This document shows positions 1-10,339 of a stretch of 64,000 bases of DNA, in pieces; within the stretch, counting starts at the first letter, position 1; every line of letters starts with the position of its first letter. The notes beneath the pieces are model-generated. The model had not been told where the DNA came from and ran no database searches. It saw only the letters and a program-made list of their open reading frames with translations. Made by a program: the position numbers and the translations under genes. Origin of the DNA: Ampullaceana balthica (Eukaryota > Mollusca > Gastropoda > Lymnaeidae); contig CALYLW010001201.1 of the NCBI GenBank assembly GCA_944989445.1, forward strand, positions 110,395 through 174,394, in the 5' to 3' direction.

Positions 1-1738
1 AGTCAATGTTGGAAGAAGTTCTGTACCGTCGTGTTTTTCTGAAAATTCCTTTGAGCAGATTTTTTTTCCACACGTTTTCTTCTTCGGGTATTTTTCTGTT
101 CATCTGATTTGTCTGAACGGGGGGCTGGGAGTTCCCGGATTCGTTTGGGGGCGTGGCCTCTTCCACGGCTCGATGCAAGTCCTCGGTATTTGAAGGCTCT
201 GGCCCGGCACAGTCTACGTCATCATCGTCTGCGTTGTTTCTCTGATTGTTTCTGTTGAGATGTTGCGGGCTAATGTCAAGGTCGGAGTATTGGCCCGCCG
301 TCCCGTCAACCACCAGGCACGCGTCACCATCCTCCGCCCGGAGCAGGCGCATCATGCCGCCATCTTTGTTAACGTTGGGGGTATCGCGAACCTGCGGGAG
401 AAAGCTCTTAAACTTGGAGAGCATGACGTCATTTCTAATCGGAGTGAAAAACAGCGCGTGCCGTCCACTATCCTCATGCCGTACCGCCGAAACGTCTTCG
501 TGGGTTTTTTCACAACTGACCTTATCCGCGCTATTTTTGTTGGCCTCCTTTTGACAGACATCACGGGGCTGCTCCCCTCCACCTATAAACGAATAGGAAT
601 TAATATCTACGCTCCGCCCTCCTACTAAAGATCTTTGGTCATCTTTCGTGACATAGCTCCCATGACCAGAACACGATTTTTTCAGCTTTTTATTAAAGTG
701 AACCACTCTCGCATGCGTATCGCCGTGCTGGCCTCCGCATCTTCCTTTACTGGAATGATCGGCGCGCTCAAGACATCGTCTGCTCCAAACGCTGCGACGT
801 CTGCTGTATGTCACAGGAGTTACTGTTCCCTTGGGTTCATCCCCTGAGGTGCTTCCGGGGGAATTCTTAAACGTCACGTTGTCCTTCTGGTCAGTAAGTT
901 TTGGACATCGTCCAAATTCCCTGATATCTCCTCGTTTACGGCAATGCTTTCCGTGTGGTGTGAAATCTCTAATCAAATTGTCTCTCGCATCTGTGCAGCA
1001 ATCTCCTCTGGAGTTATCTAACGTTGGTAAAGTGGGTTGTCTTTCCGATACGCAGATTTGGTTTATTTTGGTCTTTGTGTTCTGAGAACTTAATCCATCT
1101 CTTCGTTCGTTGTACTCTGTATTGTGTCCGTGGACTTCCCTCACATTTGAAAATCGCCGTTTCCCGGAGTCGGGGCTATCACTATGACCTGGAGCTTTGA
1201 GTTTTTCTTGCAATAAAGAAATGAAGCAGCTTTGTCTGATTTTAATATCTTCTACTTGGGCCAAAGTTTCATTGTTAATATCTGTTGAAAGTGTGCTCTG
1301 ACATTGCAATATTTTACATTCTGGAGATTTGTTAACTTTTTTAACATTTATAAATCTGGGCATTTTTAAGATCTGTGTGTTAACATGTTCTGATAACTGA
1401 CCTTTGTGTCTGTTTAGTGACCTTGTGTTTCCATTGTGTCCCTTATCTACAAACTCCTCATTCTTGATTTCTATTAGCTGCGACCCGCCTCTGCTGAAAT
1501 CCTGTTTCTTTGACAATCTCGGCTGTGAGTAATGATTGCCCTTGTCCTCTCCTCGGACAAGATGTGTCTCTGATTCTGAGGCGTTTACTGAAGATGGATT
1601 GATTTTGACTCGCAGATATTTAACCTTACGCCTTGTCTTTCTTGTTCCGTCTTTACTTCTTTCCTGACTCGTGTCTACTACGGGTAACACAAATGAGGTC
1701 AACTGGTCGGAAAGATGGAGGCGAGCGTTAGAGTTGGC
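1..1738 (-). CDS. Partial gene, one very long 5'-intron-bounded exon, product not recognised
   Basis: Read on the minus strand from 1738 down to 1, one frame stays open for 579 codons with no stop and runs off the left edge. Plus-strand triplets starting at positions equal to 2 modulo 3 contain no TTA, CTA or TCA. Just upstream, at 1739-1757, is a good 3' splice site: a pyrimidine tract ending in TTTAG, after which the exon opens in phase 0 with Ala-Asn-Ser. The first 600 bases are clearly more GC-rich than the flanks, as expected of coding DNA. The protein is hydrophilic, rich in Ser, Lys, Arg and Asp/Asn, with a short acidic run (DDDDVD) and basic patches such as RKTRRYR near the left edge. 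I see no membrane segment, signal peptide or known domain, and it looks largely disordered. It could be a long loop or tail of a larger protein. Function is unknown. Shorter plus-strand frames here are its antisense shadows. Confidence 0.7.
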
Positions 1739-2029
1739 CTAAAGAAAAGAATGGAGAAGTTTAGACGGTGAAACGACTCAGCCGCGAAGAAACAAATTAT
1801 AACTTAAAAATACGAACGGAAATTTAATGAATGAATGCTTTCTATATCGCTAATATTATCCTTGCTAGACTTGCATGCTCCTTGAGATTTAACTTTTAAT
1901 AGTCTATCTAATATTAACAACATTTAAGTCTTCAATTTTTTCACTATTTGATCTTTGTTTTCACATTATTTCAAAAATTTCTGAAGACTTTTAACAATTT
2001 TGGTGCCAACAATTCAAAAGCGCCCACGC
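1739..2029. other. AT-rich intron/intergenic stretch
   Basis: This would be the intron, or the 5' side, upstream of the left-edge exon on the minus strand. Apart from the 3' splice site next to 1738 I see no exon, RNA gene or repeat. Confidence 0.4.
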
Positions 2030-2295
2030 CTTCCCTCCTGTGTCCATCAATATTCCCTCTGACTTCCCTCCTGTGTCGATCAATATTCCCTTTAACTTCC
2101 CTCCTGTGTCCATCAATATTCCCTCTGACTTCCCTCGTGTGTCCATCAATATTCCCTCTAACTTCCCTCCTGTGTCCATCAATATTTCCTCTGACTTCCC
2201 TCGTGTGTCCATCAATATTCCCTCTAACTTCCCTCCTGTGTCCATCAATATTCCCTCTAACTTCCCTCCTGTGTCCATCAATATTCCCTCTAATA
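2030..2295. repeat. 33-bp minisatellite, 8 copies, spanning the left end of a hAT MITE
   Basis: Eight copies of a 33-bp unit whose core reads GTGTCCATCAATATTCCC. GTGTCCAT is the target-site duplication and CAATATTCCC is the left terminus of the MITE that starts at 2279. Each unit therefore carries host flank, target duplication and transposon end. Variants alternate (CTGACTTCCCTCGTG against CTAACTTCCCTCCTG) in the middle of the array, a small dimeric higher-order pattern. The unit is a multiple of three, so frames stay open across it. These frames are not genes. Confidence 0.9.
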
Positions 2296-2457
2296 TTCGT
2301 TGGACCGTGTGCAAAGTAAGCAAACTCATGTGCAATTTTGTGCAGGATCCATTTTAGTGCAATATTTTACAAAATTTACTGCGCGGTAATTCTTAACTGC
2401 TGCGCGGCGTCGGTCAGCTTTGTCCGCGCCCACGCAGCCACGCAGCGGGGAACATTG
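2279..2457. mobile_element. hAT-type MITE, copy 1 of a local family
   Basis: 179 bp, starting CAATATTCCCTCTAA and ending GGGGAACATTG, so the ends are imperfect inverted repeats. It is flanked by a near-perfect 8-bp target duplication, GTGTCCAT on the left and GTGTTCAT on the right. An 8-bp duplication is characteristic of hAT elements. Related copies with the same ends lie at 38881-39098 and 48492-48675. There is no coding capacity. Both ends have been drawn into tandem arrays. Confidence 0.8.
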
Positions 2458-2903
2458 GTGTTCATCCACACCGGGAATATTGGTGTTCATCCACACCGGG
2501 ATCATTGGTGTTCATCCACACCGGGAACATTTGTTTTCATCCACACCGGGAACATTGGTGTTCATCCACACCGGGAACATTGGTGTTCATCCACACCGGG
2601 AACATTGGTGTTCATCCACACCGGGAACATTGGTGTTCATCCACACCTGGAACATTGGTGTTCAACCACACCGGGAACATTGGTGTTCATCCACACCGGG
2701 AACATTGGTGTTCATCCACACCGGGAACATTGGTGTTCATCCACACCGGGAACATTGGTGTTCATCCACACCGGGAACATTGGTGTTCATCCATACCGGG
2801 AACATTGGTGTTCATCCACACCGGGAACATTGGTGTTCATGCACACCGGGAACATTGGTGTTCATCCACACCGGGAACTTTGGTGTTCATCCACACCGGG
2901 AAA
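2449..2903. repeat. 25-bp minisatellite, about 18 copies, spanning the right end of the hAT MITE
   Basis: The unit is GGGAACATTG (MITE right terminus) followed by GTGTTCATCCACACC (right target duplication and host flank). Copies are nearly identical. The period is not a multiple of three, so long open frames appear in all three plus-strand frames by cycling. They are not genes. Confidence 0.92.
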
Positions 2904-3002
2904 TTTCAGATGGAACTGTGTAGCAGATCGCAACCCCTTTGCAAAAAAACAAACTGGACTCAAAGGTTAGCGCCATTGTTTTTAAATAGCTTGGTCATAG
3001 CA

Positions 3003-4591
3003 CAGGAAGACCACTTTTAACTTGGCCATGCACATAGCTCAGGAAGACCACTTATAACTTGGCCATGCCCATAGCTCAGGAAGACGGAAGACCACTTTTA
3101 ACTTGGTCATAGCTCAGGAAGAGACCACTTTTAACGAGTGCATAGCTCAGGAAGAGACCACTTTTAACTTGGCCATAGCTCAGGAAGAGACCACTTTTAA
3201 CTTGGCCATAGCTCAGGAAGAGACCACTTTTAACTTGGCCATAGCTCAGGAAGAGACTACTTTTAACTTGGCCATAGCTCAGGAAGAGACCACTTTTAAC
3301 TTGGCCATAGCTCAGGAAGAGACCACTTTTAACTTGGCCACAGCTCAGGAAGAGACCACTTTTAACTTGGCCATAGCTCAGGAAGAGACCACTTTTAACT
3401 TGGCCATAGCTCAGGAAGAGACCACTTTTAACTTGGCCACAGCTCAGGAAGAGACCACTTTTAACTTGGCCATAGCTCAGGAAGAGACCACTTTTAACTT
3501 GGTCATAGCTCAGGAAGAGACCACTTTTAACTTGGCCATAGCTCAGGAAGAGACCACTTTTAACTTGGCCATAGCTCAGGAAGAGACCACTTTTAACTTG
3601 GCCATAGCTCAGGAAGAGACCACTTTTAACTTGGCCATAGCTCAGGAAGAGACCACTTTTAACTTGGCCATAGCTCAGGAAGAGACCACTTTTAACTTGG
3701 CCATAGCTCAGGAAGAGACCACTTTTAACTTGGCCATAGCTCAGGAAGAGACCACTTTTAACTTGGCCATAGCTCAGGAAGAGACCACTTTTAACTTGGC
3801 CATAGCTCAGGAAGAGACCACTTTTAACTTGGCCATAGCTCAGGAAGAGACCACTTTTAACTTGGCCATAGCTCAGGAAGAGACCACTTTTAACTTGGCC
3901 ATAGCTCAGGAAGAGACCACTTTTAACTTGGCCATAGCTCAGGAAGAGACCACTTTTAACTTGGCCATAGCTCAGGAAGAGACCACTTTTAACTTGGCCA
4001 TAGCTCAGGAAGAGACCACTTTTAACTTGGCCATAGCTCAGGAAGAGACCACTTTTAACTTGGCCATAGCTCAGGAAGAGACCACTTTTAACTTGGCCAT
4101 AGCTCAGGAAGAGACCACTTTTAACTTGGCCATAGCTCAGGAAGAGACCACTTTAAACTTGGCCATAGCTTAGGAAGAGACCACTTTTAACTTGGCCATA
4201 GCTTAGGAAGAGACCACTTTTAACTTGGCCATAGCTCAGGAAGAGACCACTTTTATTTTGGCCATAGCTCAGGAAAAGACCACTTTTATTTTTGCCATAG
4301 CTCAGGAAGAGACCACTTTTAACTTGGCCATAGCTCAGGAAGAGACCACTTTTAACTTGGCCATAGCTCAGGAAGAGTCCACTTTTAACTTGGCATAGCT
4401 CAGGAAGAGACCACTTTTAACTTGGCCATAGCTCAGGAAGAGACCACTTTTAACTTGGCCATAGCTCAGGAAGAGACCACTTTTAACTTGGCCATAGCTC
4501 AGGAAGAGACCACTTTTAACTTGGCCATAGCTCAGGAAGAGACCACTTTTAACTTGGCCATAGCTCAGGAAGAGACCACTTTTAACTTGGT
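3003..4591. repeat. 33-bp minisatellite, about 47 copies
   Basis: The unit contains CATAGCTCAGGAAGAGACCA followed by CTTTTAACTTGGC. The first copies (3003-3105) are shorter and irregular, the middle is nearly perfect, and the right end has point variants. Because 33 is divisible by three, a 356-codon frame stays open across the array. It is a repeat artefact with an 11-residue period. The unit is clearly related to the 31-bp unit at 6062-6766. Confidence 0.95.
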
Positions 4592-4946
4592 CCAATTTTG
4601 AATGGGTCCCCGGGTTACCCGTTCGAAACATAATTTTCAAGTCATGACCGCTATACAATGCTACCTAGCCATCATCCATGCATCTCATTTCACACATTAG
4701 CCACACGGTCCACGTCTAATCCATCTTACACTGTTAGTACCTATTTAATTTATTGACTTTAAAAAACTGACAACCTTGTACGCCATAGTAACATCAGTTT
4801 TTCTAGGTCATCACGTATTAACGAACACAAGAAACACAAGCGATAGGGGAAAAGGTGCGGGTTATAGGGGTGGAGGGAGGAGAGGTTGTAGATAAACAAC
4901 ATTGGCTAGTCTCAATCGGTAACCCAATGTTGGCGTATTTCAAATC
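4592..4946. other. Unique spacer between two related arrays, no gene seen
   Basis: I find no convincing exon or RNA gene. Short GGGTACCCGGG/GGGTTACCCG-like words occur here and again near 5995-6060, next to the start of the second array. Confidence 0.4.
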
Positions 4947-4997
4947 AAAGTTAGTGTCAAAGAAGAGGTAAAACACCCCTGCTTTGACACTAACTTT
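4947..4997. repeat. Perfect 16-bp inverted repeat (hairpin)
   Basis: The left arm at 4947-4962 (AAAGTTAGTGTCAAAG) is exactly complementary to the right arm at 4982-4997, with a 19-nt loop. It lies at the left edge of the GC-rich dispersed element that follows and may be its terminus. Confidence 0.8.
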
Positions 4998-5625
4998 AGT
5001 AACAACAACAACTGGTGTATGGGGCGCTCAAGGCGGGGTAGCACCTCCGGTGGGGGAACACGTCGTACTCTCTTGGGGGTAGTTCGTCCACCCTTGGTCC
5101 CCACTTGTCACTCAGCTCTCACCAGTGACTCCTAGAAACTGTAGCGTGCACAGTGGCCACACCCCGGGCAATGGCTTCGACTGGCTGGCTAAACCTGGTG
5201 AGGGTAGCCGACGGGTCTCAAACCCTCGGTGATCTAGGTATGTCTACCTATGCACGTGAAGACTGGATTCGGTGGACAGAGCGGAGGAACCACTAGTTGG
5301 TCAACGGTCAAAAAGGCGATTCTCAGCAAAGCGTTGTGGAACGCTAAGGGCATGACAAGACAAACAGGACATCATGGCCATCCACTGCACCCGACTCCAT
5401 CACCAGCCGTCTCCACTTTGTCCTGCCGCTGGATCAAGATGGTCTCGGGCGAGAGAGTGAGATCGACGAACTGCGCAACTCTTTCTCACTTAAATCCAAG
5501 TCATCGCGCAAGTCATTTTTGTCATCCATTTCATCCCCCCTCGGATGACTAGATTGGTCTTCGTCGAATCGATGGATGAACAGTGACGAACAACAACATT
5601 AACAACAACAAACACGGCCTCTGTC
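4998..5625 (+). mobile_element. GC-rich dispersed element, probably the end of a retroelement
   Basis: This block is far more GC-rich than its surroundings and ends in GACGAACAACAACATTAACA followed by CAACAAAC. A similar tail (GACGAACAACAACATTCACC on the minus strand) lies near 60115-60165. I could not identify a protein domain in the short frame at 5250-5552. Class uncertain; a LINE or SINE end is inferred from the simple-repeat tail. Confidence 0.4.
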
Positions 5626-5775
5626 ATCTCCATGCAGCCCATCCTTATTTTCAGCAGAGGAGTTTTGTTTTCTTTATATGATTCATTCAAAGAACCAAAC
5701 CCTTTTTGTGTTTGCGATTTCTGTTTCATTTTCAGAGAAAAAAAAGATGAATCAAAATACATGTAGTTTGTCGGG

Positions 5776-5838
5776 ACCGTATTTTATTTCCCGTCTACCC
5801 GATTATTTCCCGTCTACCCGATAATTTCCCGTCTACAG
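5776..5838. repeat. Short 19-bp tandem repeat, about 3 copies
   Basis: ATTTCCCGTCTACCCGAT is repeated with minor changes. The remaining sequence to 6061 shows no gene. Confidence 0.7.
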
Positions 5839-6061
5839 ATATTTCTCCTTAGATGTACGTCACAGCAGATATTTGAAACAATTTTTTTATTTGATAAATT
5901 GTTTCGCGAGCCGCAATGTAAACACAAAAAAGCCGCATGCGAGCCGAAGTTTGGCCTCCGTTAATACAGATATAGACATTGAAGTCACCTTTCACGGGTA
6001 CCCGGGCGGAATTTTACTACCTGGGTAATCGCACGGCAACGGCTACCCATTGACAGGCCCA

Positions 6062-6766
6062 CTCATAGCTCAGGAAGACCACATTTAAATTGGTCATAAT
6101 TCAGGAAGACTAAATTTAAATTGGTCATAATTCAGGAAGACTACATTTAAATTGGTCATAATTCAGGAAGACTACATTTAAATTGGTCATAATTCAGGAA
6201 GACTACATTTAAATTGGTCATAATTCAGGAAGACTACATTTAAATTGGTCATAATTCAGGAAGACTACATTTAAATTGGTCATAATTCAGGAAGACTACA
6301 TTTAAATTGGTCATAAATCAGGAAGACTACATTTAAATTGGTCATAATTCAGGAAGACTACATTTAAATTGGTCATAATTCAGGAAGACTACATTTAAAT
6401 TGGTCATAATTCAGGAAGACTACATTTAAATTGGTCATAATTCAGGAAGACTACATTTAAATTGGTCATAATTCAGGAAGACTACATTTAAATTGGTCAT
6501 AATTCAGGAAGACTACATTTAAATTGGTCATAATTCAGGAAGAATACATTTAAATTGGTCATAATTCAGGAAGACTACATTTAAATTGGTCATAATTCAG
6601 GAAGACTACATTTAAATTGGTCATAATTCAGGAAGACTACATTTAAATTGGTCATAATTCAGGAAGACTACATTTAAATTGGTCATAAATTCAGGAAGAC
6701 TACATTTAAATTGGTCATAATTCAGGAAGACTACTTTTAAGTTGGTCATAGTTCAGAACGAGTACT
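6062..6766. repeat. 31-bp minisatellite, about 22 copies
   Basis: Unit CATAATTCAGGAAGACTACA followed by TTTAAATTGGT, very homogeneous, with one or two single-base variants. It is homologous to the 33-bp unit at 3003-4591 (CATAGCTCAGGAAGAGACCA followed by CTTTTAACTTGGC) but separately expanded. The last copy runs straight into a LINE fragment at a shared GTTGGT. Confidence 0.95.
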
Positions 6767-6995
6767 TTTAAGTTGGTTTTCCTGGTTTTTTAAGTCAACC
6801 TTCTCCACGCCCGAATTCCGAATGGGAAGAACGAGAATTTGTATGTGTTTGTTCTTGCATACGGAATAATAAATTATTTTTTGTATCCCTATGACCTATG
6901 TGTACTATGTCGCCTATGAGTAATGACATGTCTATGTGTATCTGAGGGTTGTATTAGGTTATTTTTGGTTTTGTATTTCCAAGTAAGTAATGAAA
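6760..6995 (-). mobile_element. LINE fragment (CR1/jockey-like family), minus strand
   Basis: The words TTGGTTTTCCTGG, CACGCCCGAATTCCG, TTCTTGCATACGGAATAA and GAGGGTTGTATTA match the 3' part of the LINE at 40590-41345 in order. Decayed and without an open frame. Confidence 0.65.
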
Positions 6996-7141
6996 TCAGT
7001 GAACCTTGTCAAATCGCTAGCACATATCAAATTCAGAAGTTGGAGTCAGAAAAGTTGTCATAGTCTCGAGGTCCCTTGGGGGTAAATAGCAAACAAAAAA
7101 TGTAAACACTTACCATTTCCTCAACTTTTGCTGTTTCCTGT

Positions 7142-7678
7142 TCACTTATGTGGAGAATCTCTGGGAATGTTGAATGAATTATGATGGTTCAGTCTGGTTT
7201 GGTGTGCAAATTTGATGCGACAAAAATATTGTAAACTAATACATAGATTAATGCAGACAGCAATACAGATGATAATACAGACAATAATACAGACAATAAT
7301 ACAGACAATAATACAGAAAATGATACAGACACTCAAACAGACGCAGATACAGACAGAAATAAAGACACTAAAGCAGACATAAATACACACGCTAAAACAG
7401 ATACAGACTTCATACAGACACAGATACAAACAAAGATACAGACAGAGATACAGACACATATACAGACAAAGCTATAGATACAAATACAGACACATATATA
7501 GACGTTCTGATACAATCTCAGTTGACCGGCATCCACGCGTTTGTACATGACTCAAACAAAGATACAGACAGAGATACAGACACATATACAGACAAAGCTA
7601 TAGATACAAATACAGACACATATATAGACGTTCTGATACAATCTTAGTTGACCGGCATCCACGCGTTTGTACATGACT
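7142..7678. repeat. CAGATA-like simple repeat and a 126-bp tandem duplication
   Basis: From about 7235 to 7500 the sequence is built from degenerate ATACAGACA-type words. A 126-bp segment starting at 7427 (CAAACAAAGATACAGACAGA) is repeated once, starting at 7553, including the GC-richer tail GGCATCCACGCGTTTGTACA. Minus-strand open frames here are low-complexity Cys/Val/Ile repeats and not credible genes. Confidence 0.85.
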
Positions 7679-7744
7679 TCATTATTGATCACAGCAGATA
7701 AATGGTCAGGACTCGCCAGGCAGCATCTGTCATGAAAAAAAACA

Positions 7745-7805
7745 AATGTCTTATCTTATCTTATCTGTTATTTATGCTCCTTCTATAACAGAAGATAATT
7801 GCGAT
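7745..7805 (-). mobile_element. LINE 3'-end fragment, minus strand
   Basis: CTTATCTTATCTTATCTGTT followed by GCTCCTTCTATAACAGAAG matches the 3' tail and terminal hairpin of the LINE at 40590-41345. Confidence 0.6.
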
Positions 7806-7974
7806 TAATGTTCGTGGAACTCTCAGTTGGTAGAAACAATATTTTGTTTAGTTTTGTTGTTAAAGTTCTTGACATCAAACCGAATTAAATAGAATCAACA
7901 TCTTCCCAGGCAAATGGTATTTTAAAAAATGACACTCAGTAAGAGTAGGGCGGCACTTATTTTCTTTAATTGAG

Positions 7975-8911
7975 TTTGTGGCATTGTTTCGTATCTTATC
8001 TCTACAGACGCTCCTTCTGTGCGGAAGTTGTGGCATTGTTTCGTATCTTATCTCTACAGACGCTCCTTCTGTGCGGAAGTTGTGGCATTGTTTTCGTATC
8101 TTATCTCTACAGACGCTCCTTCTGTGCGGAAGTTGTGGCATTGTTTTTTATCTTATCTCTACAGACGCTCCTTCTGTGCGGAAGTTGTGGCATTGTTTCG
8201 TATCTTATCTCTACAGACGCTCCTTCTGTGCGGAAGTTGTGGCATTGTTTCGTATCTTATCTCTACAGACGCTCCTTCTGTGCGGAAGTTGTGGCATTGT
8301 TTCGTATCTTATCTCTACAGACGCTCCTTCTGTGCGGAAGTTGTGGCATTGTTTCGTATCTTATCTCTACAGACGCTCCTTCTGTGCGGAAGTTGTGGCA
8401 TTGTTTCGTATCTTATCTCTACAGACGCTCCTTCTGTGCGGAAGTTGTGGCATTGTTTCGTATCTTATCTCTACAGACGCTCCTTCTGTGCGGAAGTTGT
8501 GGCATTGTTTCGTATCTTATCTCTACAGACGCTCCTTCTGTGCGGAAGTTGTGGCATTGTTTCGTATCTTATCTCTACAGACGCTCCTTCTGTGCGGAAG
8601 TTGTGGCATTGTTTCGTATCTTATCTCTACAGACGCTCCTTCTGTGCGGAAGTTGTGGCATTGTTTCGTATCTTATCTCTACAGACGCTCCTTCTGTGCG
8701 GAAGTTGTGGCATTGTTTCGTATCTTATCTCTACAGACGCTCCTTCTGTGCGGAAGTTGTGGCATTGTTTCGTATCTTATCTCTACAGACGCTCCTTCTT
8801 TGCAGAAGTTGTGGCATTGTTTCGTATCTTATCTCTACAGACGCTCCTTCTGTGCGGAAGTTGTGGCATTGTTTCGTATCTTATCTCTACAGACGCTCCT
8901 TCTGTGCGGAA
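7975..8911. repeat. 52-bp minisatellite, 18 copies, spanning a LINE 3' junction
   Basis: Each unit holds host-like TTGTGGCATTGTTTCG plus TATCTTATCTCTACAGACGC and CTCCTTCTGTGCGGAAG. The latter two match the 3' terminus of the local minus-strand LINE family (compare 40600-40650). The final copy reads on into LINE 3' untranslated sequence (GAAGATTATTGCG). Because the period is not divisible by three, three long overlapping plus-strand frames appear, each cycling through the same peptides. They are artefacts. Confidence 0.95.
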
Positions 8912-9290
8912 GATTATTGCGCCAACGTTTATCCATGTTTTATTTATATTCTTGCATTTGACTCATTTGTATGTTGATAATGTGGTTTAGTATTGGTATT
9001 CCTTGTTCTTTAGGCAACCGACTCCACAACCGACTCCCAGTTAGTGGTGATGTTTATAATTTTGTTCATGCTTATTGAACAAGATAAATGTTTTTATTCT
9101 GTTCAGGACCCCGACCGAGTGTTGTATTTAGATGCGTGTGTTAAAATTCAGTTAGAATTTAAGTTTTATGAGTTACTGTTACTTTGCTCTTTTTTCTTCT
9201 ACCTCCAGTGTTAATATGTTTAGTGATTTAACCAAGTGTGTTACTCCTGTCAATTTTGAATAATCAGGCATGCTTTGCTAATATTAGATA
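8912..9290 (-). mobile_element. Decayed LINE fragment, minus strand
   Basis: It continues from the 52-bp array: GATTATTGCGCCAACGTTTA, then TTAGGCAACCGACTCCAC, CTTCTACCTCCAGTGTTAAT and TTACTCCTGTCAATTTTGAA follow the same order as the better preserved LINE at 40640-41010. No open frame remains. Confidence 0.6.
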
Positions 9291-9789
9291 ATTTTTAAAA
9301 ATTAAAATTGGCCTTTTAAAAAATGTTTTCGTTATTAAACTTTAGTGCCTGTAGCGTTTCATTTTCAATGTTTTAAATGCTTAATATTTTGATCTTAATA
9401 AAATATATTTGTATATTTATTTAAGAAATATTAAATGCTATTTCTAATTAATCATATCATATACATAATTCCCGTTGTCTCTAATGTATGTATGGATGTA
9501 ATTATAGTTAGGTGGCGCTGCGATCGATTTTAGAAAGCATTCTATATGATGTACTGTCTATGATGAGCAAGTCTGCGGCGTATGCTACGCCACAGATCTC
9601 TCCAGAGTTCCTTCTTTTCATTCACTTACAGCCATTTGCCCAAACCCACCCCAATTTGACAACTGTGTCCTTCAGGAAGTCTTCACCCGTCACTAAATCA
9701 TTAGCGGCGTATGCTAAGCCGCGGGTCAGATAGTTATTAACAATATAATAGCCCAAGTAAGGGGTTGGAAGGAAGGATCCGTAGCGCTA
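9291..9789. other. AT-rich intergenic stretch with two GC-rich hairpins
   Basis: No exon recognised. GCGGCGTATGCTACGCC (near 9576) and GCGGCGTATGCTAAGCCGC (near 9705) are two similar short hairpin-forming words about 130 bp apart. They may be remnants of a MITE. Confidence 0.35.
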
Positions 9790-10339
9790 TGACGTCATGT
9801 TTTAGCTTATATTTAAGTATATATACAAGGTGCCCATCAGGAGGTGTGCAAAATTCTAAAAGATTCTTAAAAAATATTACATTTTAATTTTGGAAAAGAG
9901 GGCGATGTCAAAAGAGGATTTGAGGATTTATAATTATAAAATACTTTGTGTACATTTCAATTTAATATTTCGTATTTAGTATTTATCAAACAAGGATAAG
10001 TTACTTGGGCTTCTTACCAAAAAAAAGTGGACGCCATAGGCGCCCTAAAACCCCTAGTACAGTAATATAGACTATAGAGTAGGGTTAGTTCTGTTAGAGA
10101 TCAGATATTTTAAGAAGAAAAACACTATTACAAAATATTATTTCCTCGCATTTTGGGGCTATACTTTTGTATGGATTTAAAAGTTACGTTTTTTAAGCAA
10201 CATTAGCTAACGCATGCGCATGTCCTTAATTTGTAAATCATATTTCCTGAACGAATATTTTCTTAGTTTCATAAAGTTCTGATAACTTTTTCACGCTATT
10301 TAAGTCTCTAAAGTGACTGACAATTTGTATATTACCAAT
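9790..10339 (+). promoter_or_regulatory. Likely HSF 5' region: CRE, TATA-like and NRF1-like words
   Basis: Upstream of the HSF start codon lie a perfect palindromic CRE (TGACGTCA, 9790-9797), a TATA-like AGTATATATACAAG soon after, and CGCATGCGCATG (10211-10222), which resembles half of an NRF1 site. A minimal two-unit heat-shock element, TTCCTGAA, is at 10244-10251. The transcription start is not known, so this is motif spotting only. Confidence 0.25.

Noticed and set aside
246..1085. Plus-strand open frames near the left edge
   Set aside because: They are antisense to the much longer stop-free minus-strand exon and lack splice or domain support.
2338..3020. Three open frames across the 25-bp array
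   Set aside because: Pure tandem-repeat artefacts; the period is not a multiple of three, so all frames share the same peptides.
3103..4173. 356-codon plus-strand open frame with an 11-residue period
   Set aside because: It exists only because the 33-bp minisatellite unit is divisible by three; no promoter, splice or domain evidence.
2030..4591. Regular arrays that might suggest a CRISPR
   Set aside because: Units are contiguous without unique spacers and the DNA is clearly eukaryotic.
7970..8990. Three overlapping plus-strand frames of more than 320 codons
   Set aside because: They are the three frames of the 52-bp array, each cycling through the same three peptides.
10244..10251. Heat-shock element autoregulating HSF
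   Set aside because: Only two inverted units (TTCCTGAA); a functional element normally needs at least three, so chance occurrence is likely.
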